From: Syntrophomonas sp. UBA1368
GTDB lineage: Bacteria; Bacillota; Syntrophomonadia; Syntrophomonadales; Syntrophomonadaceae
DNA: 5,184 nt
Direction of reading: 5' to 3'
Assembly (NCBI GenBank): GCA_002305965.1
Contig: DBRM01000043.1
Span: forward strand, 1 to 5,184
This document shows positions 1 through 5,184 of this stretch, one piece after another. The notes under the pieces are model-generated. The model was not told the DNA's origin. It searched no databases and saw only the letters and a program-made list of their open reading frames with translations. The stretch's first letter is position 1. Each line of letters starts with the position of its first letter. The translations under genes were made by a program, and so were the position numbers.

Positions 1-56
1 CTGTCCATAAAAGCAGCTTTCTGTTCCAGGTAATTCATTATTTCCATGTTATTCAT
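1..56 (-). CDS. Start of a gene overlapping speE, probably agmatinase (partial)
   Basis: A reading frame on the minus strand is open from an ATG at 56-54 to the window edge. It encodes MNNMEIMNYLEQKAAFMD and then runs off the end. Further in-frame ATGs lie at 47-45 and 38-36. None has a strong Shine-Dalgarno site, so the true start is uncertain, and the gene may rely on translational coupling because the first ATG overlaps the end of speE (stop at 51-49). The visible residues are too few to identify a family. Pyruvoyl-dependent arginine decarboxylase plus spermidine synthase need an agmatine-to-putrescine step, and speB (agmatinase) commonly follows them, so agmatinase is the best contextual guess. 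The product name is inference; only the open frame and the overlap are seen. Confidence 0.45.
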   Translation of the reverse strand, partial: MNNMEIMNYLEQKAAFMD

Positions 57-879
57 CCAGTCCAATGATCGCCTTTACAAAAGCGGGTAGCTTAAAGGCT
101 GCCTGGTGGACATCTTTCGTATAATATTTTTTCGGTCCCTCCGGGGCTGATAATATGGTCTCCGGGTCATATTGTTTGGAGCCAACAGTAAAACTCCACA
201 AACCGCTGGGGTAAGTGGGAACATTGGCCAGATAAAGCTTGGTGACAGGAAAGGCACTGCCGATGCCGTCATACACCATTTTGATTACATCGGCATTAAA
301 AAAGGGAGATTCACTCTGGGCTACGATCATTCCATCGGCTTTCAAAGCACTGTATGCCGCCTGATAAAACTCCGGAAGAAAAAGTTGAACTGCTGGTCCT
401 ACCGGTTCAGTTGAGTCAATAAGTATAATATCAAATTGATTGGTCTGGCTTTTGACATAATCAATGCCGTCCGCAATGATCACCTCAGCCTTAGGCGAAG
501 CAAAAGAGCAGGCTAAATCAGGGAAAAACTTTTTGGAGCTTTCCACCACTCTTTCATCGATTTCCACCAGGGTCCCTTTTTGAACCAGCGGATGCCTGAT
601 TACTTCACGTAATGCACCTCCGTCTCCGCCGCCAATGACCAAAACCTGTTCCGGATGGGGATGAGAATTAAGCGCTATCTGGGCGATCATCTCGTGGTAA
701 ATATGCTCATCTTTTTCTGTGGTCATGACCATGCCGTCCAATAACAGCATTTTGCCGAACTGTTCGGTATCAACCACTGATAAGAACTGAAAGGGCGTTT
801 GTTCTACTGCCAGGGTCTCCTTGACTTTACAGGTAAAGCCAAGGGATGGAGTTTGATATTCGGTTACCCATAAATCCAC
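49..879 (-). CDS. speE: Spermidine synthase (polyamine aminopropyltransferase)
   Basis: This cytosolic enzyme transfers the aminopropyl group of decarboxylated S-adenosylmethionine to putrescine, giving spermidine and methylthioadenosine. The 276-residue length and the residue pattern closely match Bacillus-type SpeE. An N-terminal beta-strand domain (about 1-60) precedes a Rossmann methyltransferase-like fold. Visible motifs are YHEM (61-64), the nucleotide-binding GGGDGG (83-88), acidic E107 and D109 after the second strand, ADG (136-138), the catalytic DSTEPVGP (155-162, D155 the likely base) and the substrate-loop YPSGLW (223-228). The start is GTG at 879-877, chosen because AAAGGAGG lies 8 bases upstream. 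The gene follows pdaD by 34 bases and overlaps the next reading frame, so it belongs to a polyamine operon. Similarity to Bacillus SpeE favours putrescine as acceptor, though aminopropyltransfer to agmatine cannot be excluded from sequence alone. Confidence 0.96.
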   Translation of the reverse strand: MDLWVTEYQTPSLGFTCKVKETLAVEQTPFQFLSVVDTEQFGKMLLLDGMVMTTEKDEHIYHEMIAQIALNSHPHPEQVLVIGGGDGGALREVIRHPLVQKGTLVEIDERVVESSKKFFPDLACSFASPKAEVIIADGIDYVKSQTNQFDIILIDSTEPVGPAVQLFLPEFYQAAYSALKADGMIVAQSESPFFNADVIKMVYDGIGSAFPVTKLYLANVPTYPSGLWSFTVGSKQYDPETILSAPEGPKKYYTKDVHQAAFKLPAFVKAIIGLDE

Positions 880-887
880 TTAATTTT

Positions 888-895
888 CCTCCTTT
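888..895 (-). promoter_or_regulatory. Ribosome binding site of speE
   Basis: The minus strand reads AAAGGAGG here, 8 bases before a GTG. This near-perfect Shine-Dalgarno site fixes the GTG at 879-877 as the speE start. Confidence 0.85.
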
Positions 896-913
896 AGAAT
901 CTCATTCACTGTA

Positions 914-1372
914 TTAGTACCATAACGGAACTGCTGCAAAGGCACAGCCGATTTTTTCCACAATATGTTCGGTACTGGCGATCTTGACTTCGTCCAGTTC
1001 CAGACCCCTGATACTGAAAGCCTCTTCTACCATTTGCTTTATCGCTGCTTCTGCCTCGGTTTTGCCGCAGTGACCGGAAAACTCCATAATTACGCCGAAA
1101 CTGTCTTTCTTTATCCCCACTCCCACTGCTGCCGATATCAACTGGCCGGGTTCAGTGCTGGTAATGGCCCCATAAGCAATAGGAAGTAAAGAACCGGCAG
1201 GTATGATCAAGTCAGGGCAATATTCACAGCCGGGCGGCAGTATGCTGCTGACTCTCAATAAATTGGTATTTCCCACCCGGGCTTTGAGCAGCGCCCCATC
1301 AAAGGCTGTTAATTTAGTATTCCCTTCTGCCGAGGCAGCAGTTATAAAATATTTCTTCGGTAATGGCAACAT
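914..1372 (-). CDS. pdaD: Pyruvoyl-dependent arginine decarboxylase
   Basis: The product decarboxylates L-arginine to agmatine, the first step of the agmatine route to putrescine. It is a self-processing enzyme whose pyruvoyl cofactor forms from an internal serine. At 152 residues it has the usual family length. The processing site is visible as VSSILPPG (41-48). By analogy with the archaeal enzyme, cleavage falls between S42 and S43, giving a beta chain of about 42 residues and an alpha chain of about 110 residues that begins with the pyruvoyl group from S43. IMEFSGHCG (95-103) carries the conserved glutamate E97, expected to be the catalytic acid. A CxxC pair (C49, C52) follows the cleavage site. 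The ATG at 1372-1370 has GGGGGT 8 bases upstream, a serviceable site with one wobble pair. It is the first gene of the block that continues into speE. Confidence 0.95.
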   Translation of the reverse strand: MLPLPKKYFITAASAEGNTKLTAFDGALLKARVGNTNLLRVSSILPPGCEYCPDLIIPAGSLLPIAYGAITSTEPGQLISAAVGVGIKKDSFGVIMEFSGHCGKTEAEAAIKQMVEEAFSIRGLELDEVKIASTEHIVEKIGCAFAAVPLWY

Positions 1373-1414
1373 CTGTTAATACCCCCAGCTTATTTATTTT
1401 CAAGCAATAGATTT

Positions 1415-1442
1415 ATTATATCCAATCGATTTATAAAATCAA
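1415..1442 (-). promoter_or_regulatory. Sigma-A-type promoter of pdaD
   Basis: On the minus strand a -35 element TTGATT (1442-1437, matching the TTGA core) is separated by 16 bases from a perfect -10 element TATAAT (1420-1415). Transcription would begin near 1408, leaving about 35 bases of leader before the pdaD ATG. The site lies just downstream of an intrinsic terminator, which supports an independent transcription unit for the polyamine genes. Confidence 0.7.
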
Positions 1443-1463
1443 GATAAATTAACACTCCCCGGG

Positions 1464-1493
1464 TTCTTGAAGAAAGGCTTGAAATATTCGAAT
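1464..1493. repeat. Two short palindromes upstream of the pdaD promoter
   Basis: TTCTTGAAGAA (1464-1474) is a perfect palindrome around its central base, and ATTCGAAT (1486-1493) is a perfect 8-base palindrome 11 bases further on. The half-motif CTTGAA occurs at 1466 and again at 1478, close to one helical turn apart, and TTCGAA follows at 1487. They lie about 25-50 bases upstream of the -35 element, a position suited to an activator or a co-operating operator. No regulator is assigned. In AT-rich DNA such palindromes can arise by chance. Confidence 0.3.
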
Positions 1494-1560
1494 TTTGTTC
1501 ATATAAAAGTTATCCGCCGGGCAGGTTCAAACAACAATAAATAGCCCTTTAAAGCGCAAA

Positions 1561-1590
1561 CAAAAAAGGCGGTTTATGAAAAACCACCTT
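1561..1590 (-). terminator. Rho-independent terminator after lysR
   Basis: On the minus strand, AAGGTGGTTT (1590-1581), a 5-base loop TTCAT, and AAACCGCCTT (1575-1566) form a 10-base-pair stem with a single G-U pair. The transcript then runs into a T tract (six Ts at 1567-1562). It lies 16 bases beyond the lysR stop codon. It would end the feo-suf-lysR transcript and insulate the polyamine operon. The plus strand has no T tract after the hairpin, so the terminator acts in one direction. Confidence 0.88.
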
Positions 1591-1606
1591 CCATAGGTCA
1601 GCCAGT

Positions 1607-2527
1607 TCATTTACCTGGAATTTCATCAAGCTGCCTGATATAGCTAAGAAATGCTTCTACGGATTTCCGTCTGGTTTTCTGTTTGGGATATACTACATAA
1701 AAAAGTCTTTTGGCATTCACATCATCAATGCTGATACTTTTTATTTTACGGTGCTCATCCAGCTTCTTAATCGCCCAGCTGGAAATGACCGATATGCCCA
1801 TTCCTGCTTCGACCGCTGCCAATACCGCTTCAGTACTTCCTGCCTCCAGATAAATATTTAAAGCTTCGTTCCTGATGCCATTGCTTAACAGCAACTCTTC
1901 GGCAGCTTTTCTGGTCCCTGAACCTTTTTCCCGGAATATCCATCTCTCATGGAGCAAATCCGTCATTTTGACCCCTTTGTTGCTGCTGTTTTCACGTTGT
2001 GCCAGGCGATGATTTTCCGGAACGATCAATACCAGTTCATCTTCCAGCCAGCTATAACCTTCAATTTTGCGGCTATTGATCCAGCCCCCAACGATTCCTA
2101 CGTCGATTTCCCGATCTGCCACACGATTAACGATTTTTTCGGTATCAGCTATATCCATACTTATTGATATATTGGGCATTTTATCTTTAAACTTTTTAAT
2201 AATATAAGGCAGTATATATTGACCGGGGATGGTGCTGGCACCCAAATACAAGCTGCCTTTACGGCTGTCTGATACTTCTTCCATTGCTTTTGCAGTCCTG
2301 TCCATGACTTTAATGATCTCTCTGGCGTATTCATATAATGTTTCGCCTGCTTCAGTGGTTTTCAATTTCCGGCCGGAACGTTCCAGCAGCAAAACTCCGT
2401 ACATGTCTTCCAGCGCTTGAATTTGTTTGGTTACCGCAGGCTGCGATAAGTCAAACTCTTCAGCGGTCCTGGATAAGTTTTGGGTTTCTACCACTCGCAC
2501 ATAGGTTTTAAACAAATTAAGATTCAT
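1607..2527 (-). CDS. LysR-family transcriptional regulator
   Basis: This 306-residue protein has standard LysR length and layout. A winged helix-turn-helix DNA-binding domain (1-60) has its recognition region at about 18-40 (TAEEFDLSQPAVTKQIQALE at 21-40), followed by a linker helix (about 61-88). A periplasmic-binding-protein-like effector domain starts at about 92 with GASTIPGQYILP (96-107). REKGSGTR (199-206) and the stretch EAGSTEAVLAAVEAGMGISV (228-247) are typical of the CysL/CbbR-like subgroup. The GASTIPGQY pattern recalls LysR proteins annotated as selenium-metabolism-associated, but nothing selenium-related is visible here. The ATG lies 22 bases after sufB, with a weak GGTGG site 8 bases upstream, so it is probably co-transcribed with sufCB. 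A terminator follows. Ligand and targets are unknown; control of the upstream iron-sulfur genes is an inference from position only. Confidence 0.93.
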   Translation of the reverse strand: MNLNLFKTYVRVVETQNLSRTAEEFDLSQPAVTKQIQALEDMYGVLLLERSGRKLKTTEAGETLYEYAREIIKVMDRTAKAMEEVSDSRKGSLYLGASTIPGQYILPYIIKKFKDKMPNISISMDIADTEKIVNRVADREIDVGIVGGWINSRKIEGYSWLEDELVLIVPENHRLAQRENSSNKGVKMTDLLHERWIFREKGSGTRKAAEELLLSNGIRNEALNIYLEAGSTEAVLAAVEAGMGISVISSWAIKKLDEHRKIKSISIDDVNAKRLFYVVYPKQKTRRKSVEAFLSYIRQLDEIPGK

Positions 2528-2549
2528 ACCTCATACCACCATATCAAGA

Positions 2550-3470
2550 TTATTTTAGGAAGCCCTCCAAAATCGTATCCACTGCTTGTCCTTCCGTTAG
2601 ACCCAGCGACATAAGCTTGATCAACTGTTCACCGGCAATTTTCCCAATCGCCGCTTCATGGGTCAGGACTGCATTTGAATCCTCGGCCATCAGTTCCGGA
2701 ACTGCTTTAATAGTAGCCTTATCCATAATTATTGCATCACATTCAACATGACCCAGGCACTCATTTTTTCCGACTAATGCTGCTTTAAATACTTGTGTGG
2801 AATTGTCTTTGGCAACGGATCTGGATAAAATCTGCCCGCTGCCGCCTTGCCCTTCAATGTTGATTTTTATCTCTGATACAGCATTCTGCTCCCCATGAGT
2901 CATCAGCCGCTCTACCACTTTTAAACTGCCTTTTTCATGGATATAAGCCTCGGTTATTCTCACCGTATCATCCACACCTTTTATCTGGACTGTTTCAATC
3001 TCAGCAACAGCGTTTTTCATAACCGTAATCTTAGTGGTTGGATATAACACTTTTTGCCCCGTTCCGCTGCCTTCGCCATAATGCTTTTCAACATACTTTA
3101 ACCGGGCGCCTTCCTTTACCAGAATCTCATGCAGGCCTTCATGGCGTGAACGGCCATGACTGTCATTATGTATTCCGCACCCCGCAACAATAGTGGCATC
3201 AGCGTTTTCCCCGACGATAAACTGATTATATACCACATCATTTAATCCCGTTTGAGTAAGTATGACCGGCACATGCACTGTTTCGTTTTTGGTGCCTGGT
3301 TTGATCTCAACCAGCAGTCCGCCGGTTTCACCGGTTTTAATTTCAATATTAGGTGAGGATTGTCTGTAAATTGCTTGTCCGTCTTTCCTAATATTGACTG
3401 CACCTTTAGGGATGTCTTTTATATCACTGATGGTATTGAGTAAATTTTTATCCAGTTCTTCCAGCTTCAT
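2550..3470 (-). CDS. sufB: SufB/SufD-family Fe-S cluster assembly protein, short form
   Basis: This is the scaffold subunit partnering the SufC ATPase in iron-sulfur cluster assembly in the cytosol. At 306 residues it is much shorter than classical SufB (about 450-490) and resembles the minimal SufB of archaea and anaerobes (SufBC2- or SmsCB-type). A variable N-terminus (about 1-65) leads into a beta-helix core with AGCGIHNDSHG (96-106) and GLHEI (112-116). The conserved C-terminal SufC-binding region has GHVECDAI (240-247), PELMAEDSNAVLTHEAAIGKI (258-278) and the EQLIKLMSLGL helix (281-291). There are only three cysteines: C98, C238 and C244. In an ungapped comparison with E. coli SufB, recalled from memory, the scaffold cysteine position falls on A262, while H271 matches the SufD-type histidine. 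The ATG at 3470-3468 overlaps the sufC stop (ATGA) and has GAGGTG 10 bases upstream. The symbol sufB is by family; sufD or smsB would also be defensible. Confidence 0.9.
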   Translation of the reverse strand: MKLEELDKNLLNTISDIKDIPKGAVNIRKDGQAIYRQSSPNIEIKTGETGGLLVEIKPGTKNETVHVPVILTQTGLNDVVYNQFIVGENADATIVAGCGIHNDSHGRSRHEGLHEILVKEGARLKYVEKHYGEGSGTGQKVLYPTTKITVMKNAVAEIETVQIKGVDDTVRITEAYIHEKGSLKVVERLMTHGEQNAVSEIKINIEGQGGSGQILSRSVAKDNSTQVFKAALVGKNECLGHVECDAIIMDKATIKAVPELMAEDSNAVLTHEAAIGKIAGEQLIKLMSLGLTEGQAVDTILEGFLK

Positions 3471-4204
3471 ATAATTTCTTCACCTCTGCATGTATCTTGC
3501 ACCTGACATACTATATCATCTCTAATGATCGGCCAGATTTCATCACGATGCCCATGATGTTTTATTCTTCCTTCCTCAATTACCACGATTTCATCACAAA
3601 TAGGCAGTATATTACGGTTATGAGTGATTAGAACCGCTGCTGCCTCAGGGTTATTCTGATATTTTCCCACGATAATATCCACCAATCTCTGGATCGTCCA
3701 TAAGTCGACCCCCGCTTCCGGTTCGTCAAAAATGGCCAGTTTCGCATTGCGGGCCAATACCTGGAGGATCTCTATGCGCTTCATTTCTCCACCGCTAAGC
3801 CCGGAACCCATATCCCGGTCAAGGTAATCCTCCGGGCATAAACCTACATCTCTCATTCTCTTTCTCACTGATAAATTGCTCAGTTTAGGCTGAGCTATTT
3901 TGACCAGATCTTCAACTGTCAGCCCCTTGAAACGGGGTGGCTGCTGAAAGGCATAGGCAATACCGAGATTCGCCCTTTCCGTTATATTCTTATCACTGAT
4001 ATCTTCCCCATCCAGATAAATATGACCGGCGGTATGGGTTAAAATCCCCATAATCACTTTGGCCAGCGTGGTCTTCCCACCGCCGTTGGGGCCGGTAATT
4101 CCATATAGTTTTCCCCGTTTGATATCCAGATTTATATCCGAGATAATCTGCTTGCTGTCTCCATTATTGTGAACTGAAAATGACAGATTCTCCAGATGCA
4201 GCAT
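3467..4204 (-). CDS. sufC: SufC, Fe-S cluster assembly ATPase
   Basis: This cytosolic ABC-type ATPase is not a transporter. It forms a complex with SufB/SufD-type scaffolds, where ATP-driven dimerisation opens the scaffold for cluster assembly. Its 245 residues match the usual SufC length. Visible motifs are Walker A GPNGGGKTT (38-46), Q-loop AFQQPPRF (85-92), signature LSGGEMKRIE (136-145), Walker B LAIFDEPEAGVD (156-167, with catalytic E161) and switch histidine H195 in ITHN. The LSGGE-KR-E pattern followed by LQ is characteristic of SufC. Classical SufC has DE-DSGLD where this protein has DEPEAGVD, as expected for the minimal-system branch. The start ATG at 4204-4202 has AGGAGG (4218-4213) 8 bases upstream. 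It overlaps sufB by 4 bases, so the two are translationally coupled. No sufS, sufU or sufE cysteine desulfurase system is visible in the window. Confidence 0.95.
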   Translation of the reverse strand: MLHLENLSFSVHNNGDSKQIISDINLDIKRGKLYGITGPNGGGKTTLAKVIMGILTHTAGHIYLDGEDISDKNITERANLGIAYAFQQPPRFKGLTVEDLVKIAQPKLSNLSVRKRMRDVGLCPEDYLDRDMGSGLSGGEMKRIEILQVLARNAKLAIFDEPEAGVDLWTIQRLVDIIVGKYQNNPEAAAVLITHNRNILPICDEIVVIEEGRIKHHGHRDEIWPIIRDDIVCQVQDTCRGEEII

Positions 4205-4311
4205 TTCCGTTCCCTCCTAGTTTATCGGCAATAAATTTTTAATAATTTTATCATAACTTAAGATAATAAGTCTAACTGCAAATAATAAAAGTATATACAG
4301 TAAATAAAATG
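4205..4311 (-). promoter_or_regulatory. AT-rich feoA-sufC intergenic region with a possible promoter
   Basis: This 107-base stretch is very AT-rich and contains no terminator hairpin. A perfect -35 hexamer TTGACA (4315-4310) spans the feoA stop codon, but the best -10 at 16 bases is only TACTTT (4293-4288), and TATACT (4295-4290) lies at a short 14-base spacing. Near sufC, TATGAT and TAAAAT could serve as -10 elements without a clear -35. The region may give sufCB and lysR their own promoter in addition to read-through from feoA. The strong sufC ribosome binding site lies at 4218-4213. Confidence 0.35.
4240..4271. repeat. Two short inverted repeats upstream of sufC, possible operators
   Basis: On the plus strand TAATAATTTTATCA (4240-4253) is an inverted repeat of TGATAA-type half-sites with one mismatch. 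It is reminiscent of Fur-box half-sites, but the spacing is one base short of the 7-1-7 arrangement. ACTTA-N6-TAAGT (4256-4271) is a perfect 5-base inverted repeat right beside it. Both lie 36-67 bases upstream of the sufC start, where a repressor could act. An iron-responsive regulator would fit the genes, but such patterns are easy to find by chance in DNA this AT-rich. Confidence 0.25.
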
Positions 4312-4545
4312 TCAATCGCTTTCAATCTTATCAACCTCTACTGCAGCAGCTGCTCTCTGCCCCAGTGCAAAAGTGGCATTCCCCAATTCGAAGACCACCG
4401 GTCCTTTAAATGGATGATGTGATATCATATTCAATTCAACTCCGGGCATGATCCCGATTTCAAACAGGCGCCTGGTTAAATTTCCGTTATGGTCTACTTT
4501 GATCACTTTAGCCTTTTGTCCTGGTTTCAAATCCTTTAACTTCAC
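4312..4545 (-). CDS. feoA: FeoA, ferrous iron transport accessory protein
   Basis: FeoA is a small cytosolic SH3-like beta-barrel protein that supports the FeoB permease in Fe(II) uptake. The family pattern is clear: an opening LKDLKPGQKAKV, then LTRRLFEIGIMPGVEL in mid-protein, HPFKGPVVFELGNATFALGQ, and a closing AAAAVEVDKI. The open frame allows an ATG at 4551-4549, but that ATG has only one base between it and AGGAGG (4558-4553). The GTG two codons later (4545-4543) has the normal 7-base spacing and yields the usual FeoA beginning (MKLKDLKPGQ), so I place the start there, giving 77 residues. It lies about 33 bases after the permease stop codon, as expected for one operon. Confidence 0.92.
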   Translation of the reverse strand: MKLKDLKPGQKAKVIKVDHNGNLTRRLFEIGIMPGVELNMISHHPFKGPVVFELGNATFALGQRAAAAVEVDKIESD

Positions 4546-4552
4546 GATCATC

Positions 4553-4558
4553 CCTCCT
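4553..4558 (-). promoter_or_regulatory. Ribosome binding site that decides the feoA start
   Basis: AGGAGG on the minus strand ends 1 base before an ATG (4551) and 7 bases before an in-frame GTG (4545). Only the GTG has usable spacing, so feoA most likely begins there. Confidence 0.7.
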
Positions 4559-4578
4559 CACTTTTTTCTTTCATTTCC

Positions 4579-5184
4579 TTAGGGAAGCAACAGATTTAAA
4601 ATAATTCCCACTAATATGGAAGTACTCATACCAATAGCCAGCACTTTAGCCAGTCCTTTAAAGCCGATTTCTCTGACCGTCATTACCATGACCGGAAGGC
4701 AAGGCAGCGATAGTGCGATCATAGAGATGGCAATCGTTGCTTCCCGGGCACTGAGATCAAGATTCAGCAGTATAAGGGGTGCCAGATAACGTTGAAAGAT
4801 AGTCAGCAGTACCGCAGCAAAAGCTTCCGCCGGGATACCGAACAGCATCCTGGTTATATTTTCTATGGATTGAAGATGATTCAGCAATCCGGATTCAATG
4901 AGAGCACGTACCGCAATACTCATAACCAGCAATAGCGGCAGCACTTCAGTAAAGAATCCCGAAAACCTGATCTTTAACTTGGTCCAAAGATTTGACCATA
5001 AAGGAATCCTTAAGGGCGGCAATTCATAAATAAAAACTTCTTCTGTTGACATAATTCGGCTTAGAACATAACCGAGAACAATGAGTGTCATGATCATGGT
5101 AACCATGATCACCATCAATGAAGCCTCAAAAGTTGCAATAACCGAGGCCAGGATGCCAAGTGTGGCGGCACAGGGTATCACTAC
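4579..5184 (-). CDS. feoB: C-terminal part of a FeoB-type ferrous iron permease (5' end outside window)
   Basis: This is the membrane (Gate/nucleoside-recognition) part of a Fe(II) permease. The frame is open to the window edge: the codon before the only candidate GTG is a sense codon, and IPCAAT at the edge resembles the FeoB segment reading SCSARLP. The gene therefore almost certainly begins upstream. About 202 codons are seen. Numbered from that GTG (5181-5179), the protein shows hydrophobic spans at about 21-41, 78-99, 118-140, 148-168 and 178-199. The FeoB-like signature YELPPLRIP (52-60) precedes a basic amphipathic stretch, and a second gate motif LPCLPV (159-164) is followed by REIG (170-173). 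It sits directly before feoA. The sequence cannot show whether the G-protein domain is fused upstream or encoded separately, as in some Firmicutes, so the symbol is provisional. Confidence 0.82.
   Translation of the reverse strand, partial: VVIPCAATLGILASVIATFEASLMVIMVTMIMTLIVLGYVLSRIMSTEEVFIYELPPLRIPLWSNLWTKLKIRFSGFFTEVLPLLLVMSIAVRALIESGLLNHLQSIENITRMLFGIPAEAFAAVLLTIFQRYLAPLILLNLDLSAREATIAISMIALSLPCLPVMVMTVREIGFKGLAKVLAIGMSTSILVGIILNLLLP

Larger units (their letters stand above)
1373..1560 (-). promoter_or_regulatory. Upstream region of the pdaD-speE operon
   Basis: This gene-free stretch lies between the lysR terminator and pdaD. It holds a sigma-A-type promoter (1415-1442), a short untranslated leader, and two short palindromes upstream of the -35 element: TTCTTGAAGAA at 1464-1474 and ATTCGAAT at 1486-1493. 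I see no convincing small gene, RNA gene or riboswitch-like architecture. The leader after the predicted start of transcription is only about 35 bases, which is too short for a known riboswitch class. Confidence 0.5.

Noticed and set aside
75..414. Open frames at 75-272 (minus) and 172-414 (plus) inside speE
   Set aside because: They lie inside a well-supported spermidine synthase, show no recognisable family pattern, and lack good ribosome binding sites. They are frame shadows.
965..1189. Plus-strand open frame inside pdaD
   Set aside because: It is antisense to a gene with clear catalytic motifs and has no family resemblance.
1373..1410. Riboswitch in the pdaD leader
   Set aside because: The predicted leader is only about 35 bases and shows no conserved stem architecture.
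1449..1457. TTAACACTC, resembling the left arm of a CIRCE (HrcA) operator
   Set aside because: The right arm GAGTGCTAA is absent at the required 9-base spacing, and the arm itself has a mismatch.
1509..1534. A second possible promoter upstream of pdaD (TTGAAC with a TTTATA-like -10)
   Set aside because: The -10 is poor and the spacer is GC-rich; the TTGATT-N16-TATAAT site closer to pdaD explains expression better.
1949..2420. Two plus-strand open frames inside lysR (1949-2167, 2229-2420)
   Set aside because: They are antisense shadows of a complete LysR gene, with no motifs of their own.

Overview
The window looks like part of the chromosome of an anaerobic, Clostridia-type Firmicute, perhaps Peptococcaceae-like. 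That placement is inferred from several points. The SpeE closely resembles the Bacillus enzyme. Polyamine synthesis begins with a pyruvoyl-dependent arginine decarboxylase. FeoA and FeoB-type iron uptake sit beside a minimal two-gene SufC/SufB pair. Shine-Dalgarno sites are strong AGGAGG types, the intergenic DNA is AT-rich, and some starts are GTG. Every supported gene lies on the minus strand, so transcription runs from high to low coordinates.

Upstream block (5184 to about 1560), iron and iron-sulfur: the C-terminal part of a FeoB-type ferrous iron permease (cut by the window edge), feoA, sufC, sufB and a LysR-family regulator. feoA follows the permease closely. A 107-base AT-rich gap before sufC may hold an internal promoter and operators. 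sufC and sufB overlap by 4 bases, and lysR follows 22 bases later. A clear rho-independent terminator (1561-1590) closes the block. The natural reading is Fe(II) import (Feo) coupled to a SufBC2-like cluster assembly scaffold, with a co-transcribed regulator of unknown effector.

Downstream block (about 1442 to 1), polyamines: a good sigma-A-type promoter (TTGATT-N16-TATAAT) drives pdaD, followed by speE and the first 18 or so codons of another gene that overlaps the end of speE. By context that last gene is probably agmatinase (speB). Together they would give arginine -> agmatine -> putrescine -> spermidine. The S-adenosylmethionine decarboxylase needed for the aminopropyl donor is not in the window.

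No gene-free stretch exceeds 300 bases. The longest (1373-1606, 234 bases) holds the terminator, the pdaD promoter and two short palindromes. I see no RNA genes, mobile elements, CRISPR arrays or large repeats. Nothing here is clearly a new system. The points most worth a second look are the Feo-SufCB-LysR linkage, the small SufB that appears to lack the SufB-type scaffold cysteine, and the feoA-sufC junction.
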